DNA of 64,000 bases from Streptococcus suis (lineage in GTDB: Bacteria > Bacillota > Bacilli > Lactobacillales > Streptococcaceae): positions 1 through 64,000 of the forward strand of contig NZ_JAIMEP010000001.1 of NCBI RefSeq assembly GCF_019794555.1, in the 5' to 3' direction. Under the pieces are notes generated by a model. The model was not told where the DNA came from. It did no database searches and saw nothing but the letters and a program-made list of their open reading frames with translations. This document shows, in pieces, positions 17,422-25,939 of this stretch (its first letter is position 1; each line of letters opens with the position of its first letter). Made by a program: the position numbers and the translations under genes.

Positions 17422-17941
17422 TAGAGTACTAACCAGTCTCTTATTGGGAGCAGCGGGAGGTGCAGCAGCTGCTGCATTTCTAGCAAGCAAAACTGGTAAA
17501 GTAGTCAAAGAAAAGGTAGTCAATTTTGCAAATGATTACAAGGAAAATCATGATGAAATCAATGCTGATTTCGTGAACAAAGCTCAAGATCTAGGAAAAC
17601 AAGCATCTGAACGGTTCACTGAAGTGAAAACACAACTTGAAACTGGAGAACTGACAGTTGAAGACTTGGTCAAAACTGGCAAGGAAAAATCGTTGGAAAC
17701 CTTTGAACAAATCAAAGAAAAAATTGCAGAACAAAATCTTTCTACAGCAGATATTCTGGAAGCAATCAAAGCTAAAACCGCTAAAGCTCCAACAGTTGAT
17801 GTAACGGCTGATGATATTGAAGATGCTGTGGTAGTTTCAGAGGATATTGAAATTGATATTGAGTCTGTTGTTGTAGAACCTACTGTGGAGGAAGTAGCTG
17901 AAGCAGCAACAAATGATAGCGAAGAGTCTCACAACCTCTAA
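17405..17941 (+). CDS. YtxH-domain protein
   Basis: A 178-aa protein. Residues about 8-30 are a Gly/Ala-rich helix (LLLGAAGGAAAAAFLAS) of the YtxH type, followed by a Lys/Glu-rich helical region and an acidic C-terminal tail (residues 125-178). YtxH proteins are associated with general stress in Bacillus, and no biochemical role is established. It is coupled to the DUF948 gene by overlap and is last in the hprK operon. Confidence 0.83.
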   Translation: MGRKSSRVLTSLLLGAAGGAAAAAFLASKTGKVVKEKVVNFANDYKENHDEINADFVNKAQDLGKQASERFTEVKTQLETGELTVEDLVKTGKEKSLETFEQIKEKIAEQNLSTADILEAIKAKTAKAPTVDVTADDIEDAVVVSEDIEIDIESVVVEPTVEEVAEAATNDSEESHNL

Positions 17942-17951
17942 AATAATAGTC

Positions 17952-17990
17952 AAAGAATCAATTTAGCATTGCTAAATTGATTCTTTCTTT
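17952..17990 (+). terminator. Terminator of the hprK operon
   Basis: A 16-bp perfect stem (17952-17967 with 17971-17986) with a three-base loop, followed by CTTT. The long AT-rich stem lies 10 bases after the last stop. Confidence 0.8.
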
Positions 17991-18127
17991 TGACAAGAAT
18001 TTGGTTCATTTGTGAGGGAAGGAAAAATCTTTGCCACAAAAACCTTCCAAAATTCTATTATTTCCAGTATTGAAATAATCATTTCATGTTACAATGATTG
18101 ATAGAGAATATTAGAAAGAAGATTAAG

Positions 18128-19252
18128 ATGAAATTACCACGTTTTGGGGTTGAAGAATGGCTGAATGTCCATGAAAAAAATGCAAAATATGATATCGCAG
18201 GGGTTTCCATCAAATCATTAACCTTAGATGAACTTTTTGAGTTGACCAATACTTCTGCAGAGACATTTTACAAGGAACTGGGAAAGACAAAATTGGATTA
18301 TGGCTGGATTGAGGGGTCTCCAGGGTTTAAGAAATCAGTCAGTCAACTCTATCGTACGATCGGACCAGAACATATCTTACAGACAAATGGTGCTACTGGA
18401 GCAAATTTTCTAGCCCTCTTTAGTCTAATTGAACCAGGTGATCATATTATTTCGCTCTATCCCACTTACCAACAGCTCTATGATATTCCAAAATCACTAG
18501 GTGCAGAGCTTGAATATTGGCAGATTAAAGAAGAGTTGAATTGGTTACCAGATTTAGATGATTTACGTCAATTAATTCGCCCTCAGACAAAGATGATTTG
18601 TTTAAATAATGCCAATAATCCTACGGGTGCGGTAATGGATGATGTTTTCCTAAAAGAAGTGGCTACAATTGCGGCCAGTGTTGGTGCCTATGTACTAGTC
18701 GATGAAATTTACACATCGTTTTCAGAAAACAACAATTCTTCAATTGTAGACCTGTATGAAAATGGCATAGCAGTCAACAGTTTGTCCAAAACCTACTCCT
18801 TAGCAGGTATTCGTATTGGCTGGGTTGCTGCAAATGAGAAGGTCATTTCCATTTTACGTGATTATAGGGATTACACTTTGATTTGCGCAGGTGTATTCGA
18901 TGATATGGTTGCTCAGCTAGCTTTGGACAATCGCCAGGCAATTTTGGAAAGAAACCACCGCATTATCCACGAAAATCTATCAATTTTGGACCATTGGGTA
19001 TCTATGCAACCTAGGGCATCTTATATAAAACCTGCTTTTGTCTCAACCTCCTTTGTCAAATTGGATGTTCCTATTCCGATTGAAGAATTTTCTTTGAACC
19101 TATTAGAAAAATATGGGGTATTGGTTGTACCTGGAAGTCGATTTGAAAAAGAGGGGTATGTTCGCATTGGTTATGCCTGTGACCAAGAGACACTGAAAAA
19201 AGGATTGGAGCTATTAGGAAATGCTTTAGCAGCATACGACAAAAGTCATTGA
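18128..19252 (+). CDS. PLP-dependent aminotransferase, class I/II
   Basis: A 374-aa fold-type I aminotransferase. The Schiff-base Lys221 is in SLSKTYSLAGIRIGW. NNANNPTG is the cofactor/substrate Asn motif, and the C-terminal Arg is in GYVRIGYA. The start at 18128 is chosen over an in-frame ATG at 18098, because TATAAT-like TACAAT with an extended TGT (18087-18095) makes the earlier start too close to the promoter. The Shine-Dalgarno (AGAAAGAAG) is weak. It is monocistronic, with the amino acid substrate undetermined. Confidence 0.88.
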   Translation: MKLPRFGVEEWLNVHEKNAKYDIAGVSIKSLTLDELFELTNTSAETFYKELGKTKLDYGWIEGSPGFKKSVSQLYRTIGPEHILQTNGATGANFLALFSLIEPGDHIISLYPTYQQLYDIPKSLGAELEYWQIKEELNWLPDLDDLRQLIRPQTKMICLNNANNPTGAVMDDVFLKEVATIAASVGAYVLVDEIYTSFSENNNSSIVDLYENGIAVNSLSKTYSLAGIRIGWVAANEKVISILRDYRDYTLICAGVFDDMVAQLALDNRQAILERNHRIIHENLSILDHWVSMQPRASYIKPAFVSTSFVKLDVPIPIEEFSLNLLEKYGVLVVPGSRFEKEGYVRIGYACDQETLKKGLELLGNALAAYDKSH

Positions 19253-19460
19253 AAATTAACTAGAATTGAAGATCCATTGACAACTCATCATAAATGATAT
19301 GAGTTCTACACAGTCTATCTTTAAGCCAAAGATAGCACCTTCTGGCATTCTTTTTTTAGGTAACAAGCAGAAATGTAGCACTAGAACTTTTCACTCATCG
19401 AGGATCTTGACGAGGGGGTATGTTGATTTTCAAAGAGTATAAACCTCAAAGTATATAAAC
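19253..19460. other. Intergenic stretch with hairpins, no gene
   Basis: It contains a perfect 8-bp hairpin CTATCTTT-AAGCC-AAAGATAG (19315-19335) with a T7 run 22 bases beyond, and a minus-strand motif TATACTCTTTGAAAATCAA (19442-19424). That motif resembles the start of dispersed repeats I recall from other streptococci. No ORF with a ribosome binding site was found. Confidence 0.35.
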
Positions 19461-19500
19461 AAAGCTAGCTTAGTGAACCTAAACTAGCTTTTATTTTTAT
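19461..19500 (+). terminator. Terminator between convergent genes
   Basis: AAAGCTAGCTTAG (19461-19473) pairs with CTAAACTAGCTTT (19479-19491), one G-U, followed by a T-rich tract. The stop codon of the minus-strand gene lies within the hairpin, so both directions may use it. Confidence 0.65.
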
Positions 19501-20665
19501 TGATAGTTGGGAGAGTAAAGAGATCGTTCCAATCAGGGAAATTTAGGTCGGGTTTTGGGAGGCGATTATTCCATCCCTCTAGCCAGATTTGATAACGGGT
19601 ATCAAAGAGCATGCGAATGAGTTTATCCATCATCTCGGCTTCTTGAGGGGAGAATTTTTTTCTTAATCGATCAATCTCCTGTAATTTTTGCAAGGGATTG
19701 ATGACAAAGTCACTAAAGCGTTCGATACCAGCTTGAATGAAAATGCCAAAAAATAGATCGAAAAAGGCTTGTAGTTCTTCCTCTGTTAAACTAGCAGTCC
19801 ATGCTTTTAAGGTGCGGTCAATTTGCAAACTTTCTTCAGTAAGTGCTGGGGCGGTCCGGAAATCGTACCCATCTACCTCCCAAGAAAAGCTGATGTGTTG
19901 TAATAAACCGATTGTGCGGCTGCTCACTATTTGCGCTTTTTCTGGTGTTTCCAACATCATCCCTACAATGGAATTTTGAGGAATAATTGGTACAATTTTT
20001 GGTTCAATCCCCAAATACCCATCCGACGTCAAATACTGTTTATGAAGTCCTGGAGCATCAAAAGCGTAAACAATCAAAATATATTGTTGAAGGGCTGGAG
20101 GAAGTTGGGAAGTAGCATAAATTGCTAAATTACCACCCTTCGAGTGGCCTGAAACATAAAAATCTGAATGTTGAGCAGCCATGATATCCTGCAAATAGCG
20201 ACTGGCAGCTTGTTGTGCAGGAATTTCCTTCATATAGGTCATATGGAAATCTTCCTTCCACCCAATGATGGTATCATCGGTGCCACGGAAACAGGTCAAC
20301 ACTGTATCTCTATCCAAGTGATAGCTAACTGCTGCAAATTGTTGTTGTAAATCAATCTGATAATCATTAACATACGCAAATGCTTTCAAGTATTTATAGC
20401 GTTTTGAGCTAGCCATTAATTCAAAAAGAGTTAAGCGGCTCTTTGTGACCATGGTAAAAGGAGGAAATTTTTGATTGTATTTTTCATTGAAAGCATCAAA
20501 TAATTTATCAATACGAATACCAGAACTGGTGAATTCTATCGGAACAAGATCGTCAAAGGGGAGATAAGATAATTCTGTCAAGGCTAGAATATCTAATTTA
20601 TTAATGGCTTGATCATAGAAACTATCGTATTGGATATTTTTAATGTAATCTAGTAAATTTGGCAT
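19484..20665 (-). CDS. DUF2974 (Mbeg1-like) alpha/beta hydrolase
   Basis: A 393-aa cytoplasmic protein. The nucleophile elbow GHSKGGNLAIYA is followed by a hydrolase core, as in DUF2974 proteins related to lipases. An Asp in VYAFDAPGLHKQYL may be part of the active site. The frame extends to 20710, but the ATG at 20665 has TTGAGG suitably placed and starts with the family-typical MPNLLDYIKN. It is a single gene between convergent and divergent neighbours. The substrate is unknown. Confidence 0.8.
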   Translation of the reverse strand: MPNLLDYIKNIQYDSFYDQAINKLDILALTELSYLPFDDLVPIEFTSSGIRIDKLFDAFNEKYNQKFPPFTMVTKSRLTLFELMASSKRYKYLKAFAYVNDYQIDLQQQFAAVSYHLDRDTVLTCFRGTDDTIIGWKEDFHMTYMKEIPAQQAASRYLQDIMAAQHSDFYVSGHSKGGNLAIYATSQLPPALQQYILIVYAFDAPGLHKQYLTSDGYLGIEPKIVPIIPQNSIVGMMLETPEKAQIVSSRTIGLLQHISFSWEVDGYDFRTAPALTEESLQIDRTLKAWTASLTEEELQAFFDLFFGIFIQAGIERFSDFVINPLQKLQEIDRLRKKFSPQEAEMMDKLIRMLFDTRYQIWLEGWNNRLPKPDLNFPDWNDLFTLPTINKNKS

Positions 20666-20785
20666 AAAAACCTCAAGTTCTCTTATAGATAAATAGTATA
20701 ACCTAATCATGCATAGATGACAACTATTCGTATTGTTATTTGGTCATTTTCATAAAAATTTCACATTCATTTCCACTGAATAAAT

Positions 20786-20815
20786 TTGCATAAATTTTAT
20801 GGAATAGGCTATAAT
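20786..20815 (+). promoter_or_regulatory. Promoter of the two-component system
   Basis: TTGCAT (20786-20791), 18 bases, TATAAT (20810-20815), with GAAAGGAG before the ATG at 20841. Confidence 0.65.
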
Positions 20816-20840
20816 AATAGAAGAGTGAAAGGAGACACAG

Positions 20841-21524
20841 ATGCAGAAGATTTTTCTTGTCGAAGATGATAAAACCATTAGCCAATTGGTCGCTAAAAAC
20901 TTGACGAACTGGGGGTATCAGGTCCAAGAAGTAAAGGATTTTCAGACGATTTTGAAGCAAATCGACGATTTTCAACCTCACTTGATTATACTTGATATCA
21001 GTCTTCCTTTCTTTAACGGCTATTATTGGTGTCAGGAAATCCGTAAGACCTCTCGTGTCCCCATCATGTTTTTGTCTTCGCATGATCAGCCGATGGATAT
21101 TGTCATGGCGATTAATATGGGAGCGGATGACTTTGTGACCAAACCCTTTGAAATGACAGTACTTTTGGCAAAAATACAAGGACTTTTGAGAAGAACCTAT
21201 GATTTTGTTGCTGAGCAGAGTTTACTTTGGTTTGAAGAGGTTGCACTTGATTTAAAAACTATGCAGGTCTCCTATACAGAAGCTGTTGAAGAATTGACTC
21301 GTAATGAATTTCAGATTTTACGAGTACTTTTTGAGCATGGCAAAGAAGTCGTTAGCCGCGAGGCATTGATGCGTGAGTTATGGAACAGTGATATCTTTGT
21401 CGATGATAATACCTTATCAGTAAATATTGCCCGATTGCGCAAAAAATTGACAGAACTGGGCTTGCCTGACCTCATTGCGACCAAGAAAGGAGTTGGCTAC
21501 GGCCTAGTGTGGATACATGAATAA
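20841..21524 (+). CDS. OmpR-family response regulator, BceR type
   Basis: A 227-aa two-component regulator. The receiver domain (residues 1-115) has acidic residues VEDD near the start, phospho-acceptor Asp52 in IILDISLPF, and Lys in VTKPFE. The C-terminal winged helix (about 130-226) has the usual DNA-binding segment FVDDNTLSVNIARLRKKL. It is followed with an 8-base overlap by a short intramembrane-sensing kinase and then by a BceAB-type transporter. This context matches peptide-antibiotic sensing systems. A BceR-like box precedes the transporter genes. Confidence 0.93.
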   Translation: MQKIFLVEDDKTISQLVAKNLTNWGYQVQEVKDFQTILKQIDDFQPHLIILDISLPFFNGYYWCQEIRKTSRVPIMFLSSHDQPMDIVMAINMGADDFVTKPFEMTVLLAKIQGLLRRTYDFVAEQSLLWFEEVALDLKTMQVSYTEAVEELTRNEFQILRVLFEHGKEVVSREALMRELWNSDIFVDDNTLSVNIARLRKKLTELGLPDLIATKKGVGYGLVWIHE

Positions 21525-22509
21525 AGATGATTTTCGTAGCATTTTTTATCAATTTCTAGGTTCCTGGCTAGGCCATCGTTGGATTTTTCTCCTTGCCATT
21601 ATCGTTTTTTCGGGGATTATTCTAGGATTTGGCTCACTTTTTGAAATAGACAGCAATTTAATCATCTATGCCCTTACCCTTCTCAGTCTCTGCTGGTTTC
21701 TTGCTCTTTTGTTCGACCTTCTTGTCGAGTTTTCTCGTTTTAGAAAAATCTGGCGTGGTCAGAAGGTCGCATCAATGACAGCTAGTGAGCGTTGCTTACA
21801 GGAGAAGTTGGAAAGACTGGAAGTCGAAAATAAATCACTCTTTGAAAAGCAACGAAAGGACCAGGCTGAATTAGATGATTACTATACCCTCTGGGTCCAT
21901 CAAATGAAAACACCAATAGCAGCCAGCCACCTCTTAATCAATGAAATTGAGACCAGTCAAATTCGTCACCAACTAGAATCTGAGTTGTTCAAGATAGAGC
22001 AGTATACTGGTTTGGTCTTGAATTACTTGCGACTCCAGTCTTTTCATGATGATTTAGTCATTGAACCTGTTCATTTAGATGAGCTCATCAGGACTTTGGT
22101 GAAGAAGTATTCTCTCTTTTTTATACAGTCTAAGAATCGTTTGGACTTAGGACAACTAGATCGGATTGTAAGGACTGATAAACGATGGCTAGGACTTCTG
22201 ATTGAGCAAATTTTATCCAATGCCCTCAAGTATTGTCAGGAAGGGACCATTTCGATTGTTTTGGACGGAGACGATTTGGTCATTGGTGATACAGGAATCG
22301 GGATTGCAGAGAGTGATTTGGAACGGGTCTTTGAACGTGGATTTTCAGGATTTAATGGTCGTAGAACACAGCAATCTTCGGGACTTGGGCTTTATCTTTC
22401 ACGTAAAATCGCAGCGGAGCTGGGCTATTCCTTAAAACTAAGTTCCAAAGTGGGGCAAGGCACAGAAGTTCGGATTGGTATCAAGGAGGTTGAACTGGTT
22501 TTGGATTAA
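21517..22509 (+). CDS. Intramembrane-sensing histidine kinase, BceS type
   Basis: A 330-aa kinase with two N-terminal membrane helices (about residues 18-35 and 45-65) and almost no extracellular loop, as in BceS kinases that take their signal from the partner transporter. The phospho-acceptor is His128 in WVHQMKTP. The ATPase N-box QILSNALKY, G1 GDTGIGI and G2 SGLGLYL are intact. It is expected to phosphorylate the response regulator encoded just upstream. Confidence 0.92.
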   Translation: MNKDDFRSIFYQFLGSWLGHRWIFLLAIIVFSGIILGFGSLFEIDSNLIIYALTLLSLCWFLALLFDLLVEFSRFRKIWRGQKVASMTASERCLQEKLERLEVENKSLFEKQRKDQAELDDYYTLWVHQMKTPIAASHLLINEIETSQIRHQLESELFKIEQYTGLVLNYLRLQSFHDDLVIEPVHLDELIRTLVKKYSLFFIQSKNRLDLGQLDRIVRTDKRWLGLLIEQILSNALKYCQEGTISIVLDGDDLVIGDTGIGIAESDLERVFERGFSGFNGRRTQQSSGLGLYLSRKIAAELGYSLKLSSKVGQGTEVRIGIKEVELVLD

Positions 22510-22511
22510 TC

Positions 22512-22560
22512 TTACAAAACTGTCACTTAAATGAAAGCTTGAACTATGGCAGCTTATATT
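22512..22560 (+). promoter_or_regulatory. BceR-type box and promoter of the transporter genes
   Basis: TTACA-AAAC-TGTCA (22512-22525) fits the Bacillus BceR-like pattern TNACA-N4-TGTNA. Seven bases later TGAAAG (22532-22537), 17 bases, TATATT (22555-22560) forms a promoter with a poor -35, as expected for an activator-dependent promoter. Confidence 0.6.
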
Positions 22561-22604
22561 GGCTTAAGCTAGAATGGAGGTAGAAAAAGAAAGGGAGTGA
22601 TGTT

Positions 22605-23363
22605 ATGACCGTCTTAGATGTTCAGCATGTGCAAAAGATTTATAGTTCACGCTTTAAGGCAGGGCAAGTAGAGGCCTTAAAAGATATTCATTTTACTGTA
22701 GAAGAGGGAGAATATGTCGCTATCATGGGTGAGTCTGGCTCAGGGAAATCGACCTTGCTCAATATTTTGGCCACCCTCGATAAGCCAACGCGAGGCAAGG
22801 TTTTGCTGAACGGTTTGGATACACAGTCTATCAAGAGTAAGGAAGCAGCAGCCTTTCGTCGGGAGAAATTGGGTTTTGTATTCCAGGACTTTAACCTCTT
22901 GGATACCTTATCCGTCAAGGACAATGTCCTCCTGCCATTAGTTCTTTCTCGCTATCCGATAGATGAGATGAACAAGCGTTTGGTACATACACTCAATAGT
23001 CTTGAAATTGGGACCTTGCAGGAGAAAATGCCATACGAAATCTCTGGTGGTCAGCAACAACGAGTTGCGGTGGCGCGTGCCATTATCACACGACCAGAAA
23101 TTCTTCTGGCAGATGAGCCGACTGGTGCCTTGGATTCCAAATCGTCAGCAACCTTGCTGGATATTTTTGAACAAATTAATCAGCAGGGGCAAACAATTCT
23201 GATGGTAACCCATTCGACAGCTGCAGCAAGTCGGGCAAAACGGGTTTTATTTATCAAAGATGGTATTCTCTATAACCAAATCTACCGAGGTGAGCGGACC
23301 AGTCAAGAGATGTTTCAGTTGATATCAGATACTCTGACTCTTATGGCGAATCGAGGTGAGTAG
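22605..23363 (+). CDS. ABC transporter ATP-binding protein, BceA type
   Basis: A 252-aa ATPase of the MacB/BceA class. Walker A is GESGSGKS, the signature ISGGQQQRVAVARA, Walker B ILLADEPTGALDS, and the switch His is in MVTHS. GGGAGTGATGTT precedes the ATG. The next gene encodes the large permease. In Bce systems the complex frees lipid II-cycle targets from bacitracin, nisin-like or other peptides and activates the kinase. The specific peptide cannot be read from sequence. Confidence 0.94.
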   Translation: MTVLDVQHVQKIYSSRFKAGQVEALKDIHFTVEEGEYVAIMGESGSGKSTLLNILATLDKPTRGKVLLNGLDTQSIKSKEAAAFRREKLGFVFQDFNLLDTLSVKDNVLLPLVLSRYPIDEMNKRLVHTLNSLEIGTLQEKMPYEISGGQQQRVAVARAIITRPEILLADEPTGALDSKSSATLLDIFEQINQQGQTILMVTHSTAAASRAKRVLFIKDGILYNQIYRGERTSQEMFQLISDTLTLMANRGE

Positions 23364-23364
23364 T

Positions 23365-25374
23365 ATGTTTGGACTATGCTTTCGATTGGCGCTAACCAAT
23401 CTAAAAAAGAACCGTCGTCTCTACTACCCATACGCAATAATGACCATTGTTTCCACAGCCATTTCTTATATATTTGCATCATTAGCTTTTCATCCTGATT
23501 TAGGTCAAGTCAAGGGAGCAAATGGAGTAACCCAAGTGTTGGGGTTTGGTATGATTGTGGTCATGTTAGCAGTTGCTATTATGGTTTTATATGCCAATAG
23601 TTTTGTCATGAAGCAACGCTCAAAAGAGTTCGGTGTCTATAGTATTTTGGGTTTGGAGAAAAAACACCTTCTTTTGATGACTTTCCTAGAAAATGTGGTC
23701 TACTCAACTAGCACTATTGTGACCGGCCTACTTTTAGGGCTGGCTCTGGACAAACTTTTCTATGCGCTCTTGCTTAAGACCATGCAGATGCCAGTTGTTT
23801 TGACATCCGTCTTTCAATTGAAAAATGTGGCAATTGTACTTGCCTATCTCTATGGGATTTTCATTTTAGTCAGCCTAGTTAATATAGGAAAGCTAGGCTT
23901 AACTGACTCTCTCAAGCTGGTTCAGGGCAAGAAGCGAGGGGATAAGAAAACAGGATTCCTCTGGTTGCAAACTCTTTTAGCACTTATTTTACTGGGGGCA
24001 GGCTATGTTATTGCCCAACTAGTGACGAGTCCTATACAGGCTATTCCAAGCTTTTTCGGAGCAACTCTTCTGGTTATCCTTGGAACTTATTTGCTCTTCC
24101 AAGCAGGTGTTATCAGTCTATTAAACTGGCTAAAGAATCGTCAAACCTACTATTATAAGCCGGATAATTTCATTTCTGTATCTAACTTGATTTTCCGTAT
24201 GCGGAAAAATGCTCTGGGTCTTGCTACGATTACCATTTTATCCACTATGTTTTTAGTGACCATGGTTGGAGGACTCAATATTTACATCGGTGGCAAAGAT
24301 TACATCGCCAATCAAAATCCAAATGACTTTTCGATTGATGTTGGTATGCAGCCAACCACTTCAAAAGCTCAAACGGAGAAGTGGGAGGAGTGGGCGGAAG
24401 CTATCTTAGAAGAGACAGATATTCCTGTTGAAAGTAAGGTGGTCTATCCTTACCAGCAAGCCTATTTTTCTGAAGTGACAAACCAGCAAATAAAATTTTT
24501 GATGGAAAAAGAGTCATGGATGGATTTTTCTAATCAAGTAGGTGTAGGCTATATTTTGGATAAAGCTACATATGAAAAAATGACTAGTCAAAAACTGGAG
24601 TTGGCAGCTGACCAAGTGGCCATTTATAGTAAGGGAGTCCAGTATCAAGCTGGTCAAACTCTCACCTTTGATGAAAAGGAGATGGAAGTTGCCCAAGTCT
24701 TGCCCAAGAATGTGACCTTGGGACATCTGCCTGACCATGTGACTTTTAATTTTAGTAAGTATTTAGTTATTGTTGTTCAAGACTTGACAATATTTGAAAA
24801 TCAAGCCGAAAATCGCTATTATATGGGCTTTGAAAGCAGTCTATCAGAAGAAGAACAGGTAGATAGCCATGACACCTTTTTATCAGGAAGTTTTGAAAGT
24901 GAGCTTTGGGAGTCCAATATATTACCGGATGGAACGAACGCCATTAGTCTGGCCTACCGTGCCTACGCAACACGTAACTTCTTTAGTTTTGCTGGTTCAC
25001 TTTTCTTCATTGGGCTCTTGCTATCGCTCACCTTCCTTATGGCGGTGGTATTGGTCATCTATTTCAAACAGATTTCAGAAGGCTATGAAGACAGAGATCG
25101 CTTTATCATCATGACCAAGGTTGGTCTGGATGAGAATCAAGCCAGACAGTCCATCCGTAAGCAGTTGTTGATGGTATTTTTCCTTCCAATCTTCCTGGCT
25201 ATCGTTCATCTTGGTTTTGCCTATAAGATGCTTTCGTCCATCTTACTGACAATTGGTGTTGTTAATGCAGCGCTGATGTTTCAAGTAACCGTAAGTATTT
25301 GCGTCATTTACTTCTTACTCTATCTCCTTGTTTATACTATTACAACACAGTCGTATAAGAAAATTATTTCTTAA
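23365..25374 (+). CDS. ABC transporter permease, BceB type
   Basis: A 669-aa permease with about ten membrane helices and a large extracellular domain (roughly residues 310-535) between helices 7 and 8, the hallmark of BceB proteins. FtsX-like segments lie at both ends. An in-frame GTG at 23356 is possible, but GAGGTGAG with correct spacing favours the ATG at 23365, one base after the ATPase stop. It completes the BceRS-BceAB module. The gene ends exactly where a transposon remnant begins, so its natural terminator may have been replaced. Confidence 0.92.
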   Translation: MFGLCFRLALTNLKKNRRLYYPYAIMTIVSTAISYIFASLAFHPDLGQVKGANGVTQVLGFGMIVVMLAVAIMVLYANSFVMKQRSKEFGVYSILGLEKKHLLLMTFLENVVYSTSTIVTGLLLGLALDKLFYALLLKTMQMPVVLTSVFQLKNVAIVLAYLYGIFILVSLVNIGKLGLTDSLKLVQGKKRGDKKTGFLWLQTLLALILLGAGYVIAQLVTSPIQAIPSFFGATLLVILGTYLLFQAGVISLLNWLKNRQTYYYKPDNFISVSNLIFRMRKNALGLATITILSTMFLVTMVGGLNIYIGGKDYIANQNPNDFSIDVGMQPTTSKAQTEKWEEWAEAILEETDIPVESKVVYPYQQAYFSEVTNQQIKFLMEKESWMDFSNQVGVGYILDKATYEKMTSQKLELAADQVAIYSKGVQYQAGQTLTFDEKEMEVAQVLPKNVTLGHLPDHVTFNFSKYLVIVVQDLTIFENQAENRYYMGFESSLSEEEQVDSHDTFLSGSFESELWESNILPDGTNAISLAYRAYATRNFFSFAGSLFFIGLLLSLTFLMAVVLVIYFKQISEGYEDRDRFIIMTKVGLDENQARQSIRKQLLMVFFLPIFLAIVHLGFAYKMLSSILLTIGVVNAALMFQVTVSICVIYFLLYLLVYTITTQSYKKIIS

Positions 25375-25407
25375 GAGGCTGGGCAAAAACTAGCTTCTCA
25401 CAATAAA

Positions 25408-25442
25408 AAAACGAGCAATTCCAATTAGGAGTTGCTCGTTTT
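25408..25442 (+). terminator. Hairpin terminator inside the IS remnant
   Basis: AACGAGCAA pairs with TTGCTCGTT around a loop containing TCC/GGA, flanked by A- and T-runs on both sides, so it should work in both directions. It probably ends the bceAB transcript and shields the element from outside transcription. Confidence 0.65.
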
Positions 25443-25490
25443 CCATTTCATGCTTTATAATTATAATAACCACAAAACAACTAGAAAGGC

Positions 25491-25718
25491 ATGAAAATGT
25501 ATAAACAGTATAACACAAATCAGCTTAGTTTGGAATTAAATATTGCTTGGGACTTACCTACTACACATGAGGCACGTCTGATTAGTCAGTTTGTGGATAC
25601 CATTCCTCAATCCGTTCTACTGGAAGAAACTTCCCACACAGGTCGTCCAGCCTTTCATCCAGCTATGTTGCTTAAAATGACACTGTTCGCCTATCTGTGT
25701 TTTTTATTTACTGGCTAG
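25491..25718 (+). pseudogene. IS1182-like transposase, N-terminal fragment
   Basis: A 75-codon remnant. The first 65 residues (MYKQYNTNQLSLELN, then LLEETSHTGRPAFHP, then LLKMTLFAY) resemble the N-terminus of IS1182-family transposases of roughly 450-550 aa. The catalytic DDE domain is absent; the frame passes through the deletion joint to a short unrelated tail (CFLFTG). It is non-functional. Confidence 0.75.
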
Positions 25719-25939
25719 TTTTTGCCCAGCCTCTTTTTGATATTTCTAACATAACGTGGAACGTTTTTAGAATTTTCTGTCAATTTAATATTTACAGATG
25801 AAGAGGATAGTGATATTGTATGTAGCATAACAAAAAGTTCATTCTATAGTTGTTTAGTATCATCGTTCTTGCCTTTTATAAAAAATGAAGGTAGTAAGAT
25901 AAGTGCTAACAATTAAGGGATAGAAAAGGAGATGTGCTT

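Larger units (their letters stand above)
25375..25733. mobile_element. IS1182-family deletion derivative (359 bp, MITE-like)
   Basis: It is bounded by perfect 20-bp inverted repeats, GAGGCTGGGCAAAAACTAGC at the left and its complement at 25714-25733. Inside is the start of an IS1182-type transposase gene whose frame breaks after about 65 residues and then reaches the right end. No target duplication is evident. With both ends intact it could still be mobilised by a full-length relative. It sits immediately after the BceB-type stop codon. Confidence 0.75.

Noticed and set aside
25734-25939. GlnR operator upstream of amt
   Set aside because: No acceptable TGTNA-N7-TNACA match was found; TGTAGCATAACA has wrong spacing and symmetry.
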